Shown here in pieces: positions 36,101 through 45,100 of a stretch of 48,976 nucleotides of DNA (the first letter of the stretch is position 1; each line of letters opens with the position of its first letter). The position numbers and the translations under genes are program-made. The notes below the pieces were generated by a model. It made no database searches. It was given only the letters and a program-made list of their open reading frames with translations, and had not been told where the DNA came from. The DNA is from Ophiothrix spiculata (taxonomy: Eukaryota; Echinodermata; Ophiuroidea; Amphilepidida; Ophiotrichidae), in the NCBI GenBank assembly GCA_000969725.1, contig JXSR01S007635.1; one strand, written 5' to 3'.

Positions 36101-39100
36101 TAAACTTGCATCACCGTTATGGCTTCCAGCATACGCACCTCCCAGTCCACCTCCTACCATGTTAAGCTGGACTTTGGAACCTCCTCCCATTGGATACAAT
36201 CCAGGCGTTACCTTCAATATCATTGCAGTGGCTTCAGGAGATACGAACTGCGATGATCCAAATAAGAATAACACTGTGACATTCCGGTCGGGAGAAGGCT
36301 CTGAACCAATGTTCAGTCAGACAGTATGTCTTACCGACCTGTCAGAGAGTCTTACATTCGATGGTTCGTCAATAGTTGTGGATTTTGAATCGGTTGATAT
36401 GGACACGTATGGTTTTGTCTTTGGGTTCTCTGCAGGTATGATAACCGCTTAATGATATATATGGTGCGATAAGAGTTCAATTGCTATTACAAGTATTGCT
36501 TTAATTGAGGGGGATCGCTCCATGCAGGTCCTTTGTGCTTGAAATATACAATGTACTTAAATCATGGACACCTTAAGAATTTATAGCGTCGAATGATGTT
36601 CCAAAGTTCAAAATGGTAGAAATAATTCTGTAATAGAGCACTTGGCTTAATTGAAATATGTTGAGCTCAAAGACTTACAGGTGCCGACTTCAAAACATAA
36701 TATGATACCCAAATAAAATATACAGTGCAATAAATGACACTTCGTGACCCACGTTTGCAGCATTATAGATATGTTAAATAATACAAAGTTTTGTAACGTG
36801 TTACAGGCCTGGGAATAAATATAAAGCAGTTACTGACAATAAAGATTCTTAACCTATTCTCGAAAATTACTTTCAATCTGTATTTACCTGTTTTAAACAT
36901 TTAATAACCCAATCAATTTATCCACAGTTGATGAATGCAGTACAACTTTCACAAACGAAAGCGGTCTGTTTCCCGCCAATTTCACTAGTCCAAATTACCC
37001 AGCAGATTACGCAGACGACGCAACATGTGAAATTAACATACAAGCTCCAGTTGGCCACAACGTGCTTTTAACCATCTTGGATTTCCAGATTGAAGATGGT
37101 GCTAATTGCGAGCTTGATTCCTTCAGTGTCTATAACAGTGCTTCAGCGGATGCAGATAGACTTGTAGGAGTATACTGCGGCGTTTCGATACCAAGTTATT
37201 TTGTTTCCACTGGACGAGATCTTCTGGTCGTGTTTGAGAGTGATGATTCAGTAAATTACAAGGGTTTTATGGTGCAATATACATTCATAGAAGGTACGAA
37301 GTGTCTGACTTGTTAAACGTGATATAATTAAATAAATAATAACACTATTTTGGAGATAATATGAGAAACCTTACAATTTGCCCAAAGTGTATTTCTAAAA
37401 GACATACCTATCAGTGCATTATTTGTTTTTGTAAGCATGTTTGTTAAGAGTCTGAACATGTTCAGAGCTTTTAATATCACGGAACATTCTACTGCGGCGA
37501 GGTCGTTTAATGAAACGGAAACAAAGTCAGGAATGGCTCAAAACATGCCTAAATGCACCATTGTTTACATTACTGCTTCATGGCCTAAACAAGTTGTGTA
37601 CCACTAAATAATCATACTTAACTTTCAAGCGTACCCTCTTTTTGAAAACTATTGGGATACGTCTTGAGTCGTGCTTTAATTCTACAACAAACAGCTGATA
37701 AATAGAGACATTTTTGATCGCACCTTATGGAGTGCATTGGTCCGTCGTACACAGAATAGTAGCGAAATCGAAAGCTCCCTAAAGTTATTGGGAACAGATT
37801 AATTCCATTGCATATACTTTAAAATTGATATAGTGCACCTCATGTTTTGCTCATAAACGTGTTCCTTACCACAATACCAACAGGTCTACATCACTAATCA
37901 GATGTTAAAATGAAAGTTACATTCGTTATATATCAGACACAGGCAATCAATTTCATATCTTTTAAACCATATAAAAAATATGGCACCAAATGGCAACTGG
38001 GAAAAGAGGCACTATATTGAGATTTCAAAGTATAACCATTGGTTGAAATATTTTTTTTTGAAACATATCTGTAATTATAATATGTAATGATAAAGTGTCA
38101 ACACTTAGGAAATTAAACCATCAAATATTCTCGTGTATTTTTTAGATAGTAGCAACTGTGGAGTACAGAAGGTCGATTTGGATCCAGAGATCAACATTGT
38201 CGGTGGAAAAGACGCCCAACGCGGGGAGTGGCCGTGGCATGGCCATATTTTTGACACCTCCGTGGATGACGGATGGTGTGCTGCATCGTTATTGAATTCT
38301 CAGTGGGCAGTCACTACTGGTTATTGTATGTAAGTTTACATTCTAAGCATAAACAATGTAGAGGACACCAAAAGGTGCAATTTTAAAGTTGCACTAGGAT
38401 TAATTATCCATTTTGTCCATAAGAGTAGAAAAAATGGCAAACGTTTTGTGATAGTCATCTTAATACCGTAAGTGTTCAGGAATACTTTGAAAAATCCATA
38501 AAATAGTCTCATAATTAAAAACTGCACATCGTTTTTGGCGTTTAGCATGTTATCGTGTCCGAGCAGTTAGAGCAGGTTGTGGGTTCGAGCCCCGGGCACG
38601 GCGGTTCATGACACCTTGTTTCCTTGGGCAAGAAACTTTCCTCTAACTGCTCCGTGGTTCGGAAGTCACGGAAGTTAAGCAGTTGGTCCCCTGTGCAAAA
38701 TTGTGAATGCTCCTTCTTTGGGCGTTGCGTATGCTTGGTGAGTCTATGTTCTTCCATCACGTACGTGCAGCAATCATGGCCTGTATGTATAGTATAATAA
38801 TATGTATACATCATATTGATAATAACAAGCATGCCTTAAGTTTTGTGGTAAATCATCACAAACGTATATATCTCAGTACCGTATTGTTTATAGACAGGTA
38901 GCAATAATTACTCTTTCACCTACTGTGAGGTAAAAAGAGACTCCTTTTCTTCTGAAATGCATGTTCTGAAACTGTAGATCGTTACTTTTCTCTTTATCTT
39001 ATACAGTGATCTTCCCAAATATCCATCGATCTATAATCTTGCCTTCGGTCTTCATGATTTAGACAACACAACAACGGGCAACGAGCAGTTTGTAGGCGTG

Positions 39101-42100
39101 TCCGAAATTTTCGTGCACCCCAACTATACTTACGATGGCAATGACTGGAATATCGCATTGCTGAAGCTTTCTGAACCAGTAATAATGTCAGATTATGTGA
39201 GGACTGTATGCGTTCCCGGGTCTGATATGGCATCTGATTTTCCTCCGGAAACTCTTGTGACTATCACTGGATGGGGAGAGAGACAAAATGGTAATGAGAT
39301 AAATAGGTTGTATTAAGCTGTATAGTTTTTAACAGGTGTTCACAGTTCAGTACTTAGATATTTCCCACGTGATATTCTCTCAGTTAAATGAAAAACAAAA
39401 AGGCAAGGGCCAAATGTTGTCAGGATTTTGGAACTTTACGTATTGACAATGTTATACGTCGCAGAGTGAAAAGCTATTTTAATTCCTTAAAATAGATATG
39501 TAAAAGCTATTCTAATTCCTTAAAATAGAAGTGTAAATGCAAAAACGTTGTCAAGCTATGTGTCAATGCCCATATATTATATTGTAAACTATGAACTCTT
39601 TCTTCCCGTGTCATTGGTGAAAGCCATAATAAGTTGCAGATGGTCTTGTATTCATCTGTACAACTTTGGAATGTTCGAAAGCATCATCAAGATACGGATT
39701 AGATATCCAGATATGGATGCAGGATATTATCCTGGGTATTGTTTATTGTAGAATACCGTATAAGCTGATGTGTATTTATCCCGGGGCCACTTAGATATAA
39801 TGTTGTGGTCACGCTATGCCTGCAACATTATACTTGAGTGCCCCCAGGAGTATTTATAGGCTCGTGATCGTTTCGAAGGGTTCAAGAATATGAGAAAGTG
39901 GGACACAGGCTAGTTCAGATTCCTTATCCAGCGCGCATCCATTGACAACTTCCAACTTTTTAGGCATATCACCAAAGATACATTTTCCTCTGATGTAATA
40001 ATTTGTCTTTACAACTTTGGATTGCACCATCATCGATAGTCTGGTACAGCAACGTAGTGATGTTCATGGCATTATTTGTGTTTTCACGCAAGTCTTATGG
40101 ACTAATGGCCATATGATGGAGGGGTTCCACATCCTCATGAATCTACCACATTTGTACTTATTGATAAAAGTTTCTAAGTACAGATCCAAATATTTTTTAA
40201 GATGGTACTCACATAGAAATATTTCACTTCCTTTCATGAAGATTGGTCGCTCTGCTCTGCACTCTGGACTGACAATCCGGTTTACTGGGTGCTTTGGTGA
40301 CGTCCCAGCTGCGTTGCCGTTTGAGTATGAGTGAATCATAAATTGTGTTCAGTTTGAAGGCCCCCTCGTCCTTATTCATGGTGTTTCTCCTTTTCCTCGG
40401 ATCCAAATGGCTTATTTGAGCCACCGGGTAGTCCTGTCCTTTTCCTGGCATTTGGATCCAAGGAAAAGGAAAACACACCATGGATAAGGACGAGGGGGCC
40501 TACAAACTGAACAAAATTTATGATTCACTCATACTCAAACGGCAACGCAGTTGTGACGTCACCAAAGCATCCAGTAAACCGGATTACCTGTCCACAGTGC
40601 AGAGCAGACCGACCAAGCTTCCTGAAAGGAAGTGAACTATTTCTATGTGAGTACCATCTTAAAAAATAATTGGATCTGTACTTAGAAACTTTTATCAATA
40701 TGAACTATGAACGATCCCGATGAATCTATTCAGCGACCACATTTGTACTGATTTGTTTGCAGGTCTACTCAGTTCAATTTTACAGGAAGCTGAGGTCCCG
40801 ATCATTGATCAGCAAGAATGCCGCAGCAGCTTTCCTGCCGGATATATCACGGACAATATGATTTGCGCAGGAATACAAGAAAACGGCGTTGACTCATGTG
40901 TTGTAAGTTTCACTTCTATGTGTGCAATTGATGGATAGTTTATAAATGAATGCTAAAATAGCTTGAAATATTTATTTACCCAAGTTCAGGTATTTTTGTA
41001 CAAATATACATGTAGACAACACAACAGTTGAATTGTCCCTTGTTTTCTTTGTAAGAAAGTAGGCCTTTGGATGTTAATGTTCCAACAAAGCTTGGGCTGG
41101 CCAATGATGAAAAAACCTTTCTTTTCTGCCTAATTCATTCGAAATGTGGTTGCATTTTTCTCTCTGGTAGCTTACATAATGATTTATTTACCAAAATATT
41201 TCAGTCTGATTCTGGTGGTCCTGTTGTAGCTAAAGTCGACGATCGCTGGTACTTGTCAGGAATCATCTTCAGTGAATTCTGCGCTCGTTATGAAGATTTA
41301 CCAGGAGTCCATACACGTGTCACGGCGTTTGAAGACTGGTTATCTCCAGTATTCAATGGAAAAGATCCAGAAAGTAAGTATACTATACGAATACTATAGG
41401 TTAAACAATAATTAATTGGACAGTGATAACGAAAATCGTATATAAAACTCGACAAACTGGGCGATTTTAACATTAACCTGGTGGGTGTTTTTTTTTCAAT
41501 CCTTCCTTAACCTGATCTTTATAAAAAAAAAAGGGGGGGGGGGAACAGAGTGCACGACTCCAGTGTTGGTAAATGCAACTTATACCATGTGTTTGTGTTT
41601 ACATTGTCCAATAAATTTGTGTTTCATCTTTAGGAGTACATCAGGTAATTTTATTAATATTTATAAAACCTTTGTTAACCGACATTTTAAGGTTTGGTGA
41701 TCCGATTATACAATGCCTTGTCTTGCTTGTGTAAATATGTATATTATACATAAACTTTGGTGTATTGGTGATCTGCTATCTCTTTATATTCCAGCTCTCG
41801 CTGAGTGTACGTATGATGAATTCACTTGCCCGGAAGGCTGGTGCACGGACTACTGCAAGAAATGTAATGCAGAACCTGATGGCTGCATATATGGTGGAGA
41901 TGAATCATATTGTGGTATGTATGTTTGATAAAGATGATGATGACGATGACGATGACGATGACGACGACGACGACGACGACGACGACAAGGATGATAAGGA
42001 TGATGATAAGGAATAGCTAGGGAAGTATGGTGCTCGGGATAATACTTGGGACAACAACTGTGTTGACGACGACGATGACGATATTGATGATGATAATTAT

Positions 42101-45100
42101 GAAGATGAGTCCAATGTTATCACCAGATGATTACGATGATATTTATTAAATAAAGATTTAACTTAATATTTATTTTTCAGACGGTCTTTTATCACTTTTT
42201 GACCCTTTCCCATTCAAGAAACTTAAAGACAGCTCCATTGTTGAAGAAGTTCAAGTTGAAAGCTATACCGCGTGCGCAGAACAATGTCTTGCCAGGTCCG
42301 ATTCGTGTTTTGCCTTTGACGTCAAAGATGATGGAGTAAACATGACGTGTTCAATCGCACGAACGTACTATGATGTCGAAGAAAATTTTGGGGAATTCGA
42401 AATAATGCATTTTGAGATCGAGAAAATGCCCAGTAAGTTTGAGACCTTTTGTGAAGAGAAAAGAGATATTAGGATCAATTACCGATAGAACATATACTGT
42501 TGCCCAGATAGTTGGAATAACACCTCAGAATGGTGCTAAACACAAACAATTCCCATTTATCAATCAAGGTACAGTGAAGTGAAATACTATTAAGTGTTGG
42601 GCTTGATCAATTGATAGCTGTAGTGGGTACACTCTGCACTCCACTATTTGAGCCAAGCCTGTAAGAGCTGAGAGGGGGCTTGATAACATTTAGAAATATG
42701 GTTACCAACACCTACTTTGGTAGCCTACTTGTAACGTTACTAGGCAATGTTGTAGTCGATTGCCGAAAATGTGCTCTAGTAATTTACATTCAAGAATTGT
42801 TTTCATAGTTATATGTTTTGATTACACTAGAAACGATTTTATTTGATTCATTTTATTTAAATGCATTTACCAATTATTTCAGTACCATCATCAATGGTTA
42901 AAGGACGATGTGGCAAACTCTCCTCACCGTTGTGGGTGCCAGCATATCAGCAACCCAGTCCTCCTGTAAATACCTTCACCTGGACTTTGGAACCCCCTTC
43001 TACTGGTTATAACCCAGGAATACAATTTGACTTCATTGTTGTCAAAGCAGAAGATACGGACTGCAGTGATCCAGCTAAGACAAACACTCTGACTTTCAAG
43101 TCTGGTCCGGACTCTGAGCCAAGTTGGAGTGATGCAGTTTGCCTCAGTGACTTGAACGGAAGTCTAACTTATGAAGGGACTTCGATTATAGTTGAATTTG
43201 AAACCGTTGATCCTGATATGTACGGGTTCGTCCTCAGTTTCTCAGCAGGTGAGACTGATTTTTTTCTCTTTGTTCATTTCCAATAAATATGATAACCAAG
43301 GGATTCGTGGTTCCTATTTCTTTATATCCGATTTATTTTCCCAAGTAGTGGTGGTGCACTTTTTGCTGCGTAGCCAGAGGTGGGGATGACGATGGTCGAT
43401 GGTAGTGGCGACGAGTGGAGGAAAGGCAGTATCCTGCCCCTCTTTAAATTAAACAACTTAGTAATCAATGCCAAAATAGTTGTCAAAATAATTTTTTTAT
43501 CAATTTGTGGGCCAAAAATCCTTTTTGCCAATTTTTCGGCAAAAGTGACCAATTTTGTAATTTGTTGGCAAAAGGAAGCCATTTTTAATGCCACCCGAAA
43601 GGACGCTCTGCTTGCTTCGCTCGCTACACTTTATGTTTTTCCAATGGCTAGCCCACCTCCATTTGAAACTTTCGTCAGCCTTTTGCCCCCACCCCCTTAA
43701 AAAACCTGACCACACCCCGTATATGTTGATACCAATAATTATTGTCTGCCCAATGATCATTATAACCAGAGATTTTCAATCCATTCTATCCATCTTTACA
43801 ACAGTGTCAGACTGCAGTGCCAATTTGACAGCTCCAAGCAACATCACTAGTCCAAACTACCCTGATGACTACCCAGATGAATCTCGTTGTGAAATTCGCA
43901 TCCAATCTCCTCCAGGCCACGTGGTTCTCCTCACATTCAATGACTTCTTAATGGAAGATTCCTTCGCGTGCAATTTTGATTCACTCAGTGTTTATGACAG
44001 CAGTGATGTTGCAGACGACACATTGTTTGGTGCTTTTTGTGGGAATACAATACCGAATTCATTTACATCAAGTGGACGTGATATGTTGATTATTTTTGAA
44101 TCAGATGGGTCTGTTAACAACCGTGGATTTAGTGCTGAGTTTACTTTTATTGAAGGTGAAATATTGATTTATGTCGTATGTGTACATTTTTGAATTCTCG
44201 ACATTTTGCATTAATTTGCAAAACAACATTATTAGGGGCGGCTTCAAAACTCAACCGGCAATTGTCTACCATTTCTGGGCGGTTGGCTATTGTTTATTTC
44301 GGTTGAACCGCCCAGAACCGGCAGGCAACCGCCGGTTGAGTTTTGAAGCGACCCCTTAGATAATTAAGCAGAATCCTTAACCAGGGTTTTAAGCAACAAA
44401 ACCAATGTTATAGTTGCAAAGAATTGTCGAAAAAAATCTATATTTTCTTCAATTCTTTCAGTGCAGAAGGGACCCTAGAATATAATTACTTTCTTCGAGA
44501 GCAGAAAATATTTAAAAAAATTACTTTGAAATAGGATGAGCACATAGTAAACTTTCATCTGTCAATGTAACAACTAACACATTTTTAAAAATCATTATCC
44601 CACTCATTGTAGCTGGCAGCGACTGCGGTTTTCAAAGGCCAGATCTTGACCCGGAAACAAATATCGTAGGTGGCAAAGACGCTCAAGCTGGTGAATGGCC
44701 ATGGCAAGGATTAATCTATGAAGAAAACGACGCCTGGTGCTCAGCTGCCCTAATAACTCCACAATGGGCTGTCACAACTGGATTTTGTATGTAAGTAAGA
44801 TGTCAAAGCCAGAAAGGGATTTTCCCGGTCAATTTTGGAGGGGGGCGGTGTAATGGACAAAAAAATAAAGAGATACTGACAAGATCACGATTTGGTGTGT
44901 GTTCAATTTCCAGGAAGATGCACCCTCTCGTTCTTCTAAATAGTTGCACTAGTTACAGGATGATTTAGGTTAATACTTACGGTGTCTTGGAGTATAATTA
45001 ATGACGGACAAAAAACAATACTTTGCAAAAGTAAATAAGCTCTTTCCAATGGCGGCTCAGTGCTTGAGTGGGTCTAGAAGACTATAGGAAGCTGATTCTT

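Noticed and set aside
41765-42016. Open frame ending in a long run of Asp with Lys
   Set aside because: It is out of frame with the LDLa exon it overlaps, and the Asp run is a GAT/GAC microsatellite beyond a good GTATGT donor. Not a protein.
43380-43700. 106-codon open frame in the intron between CUB exons
   Set aside because: The sequence looks like transposon-derived intron with GC-rich words; no domain; it runs close to the next CUB exon without joining it in frame.
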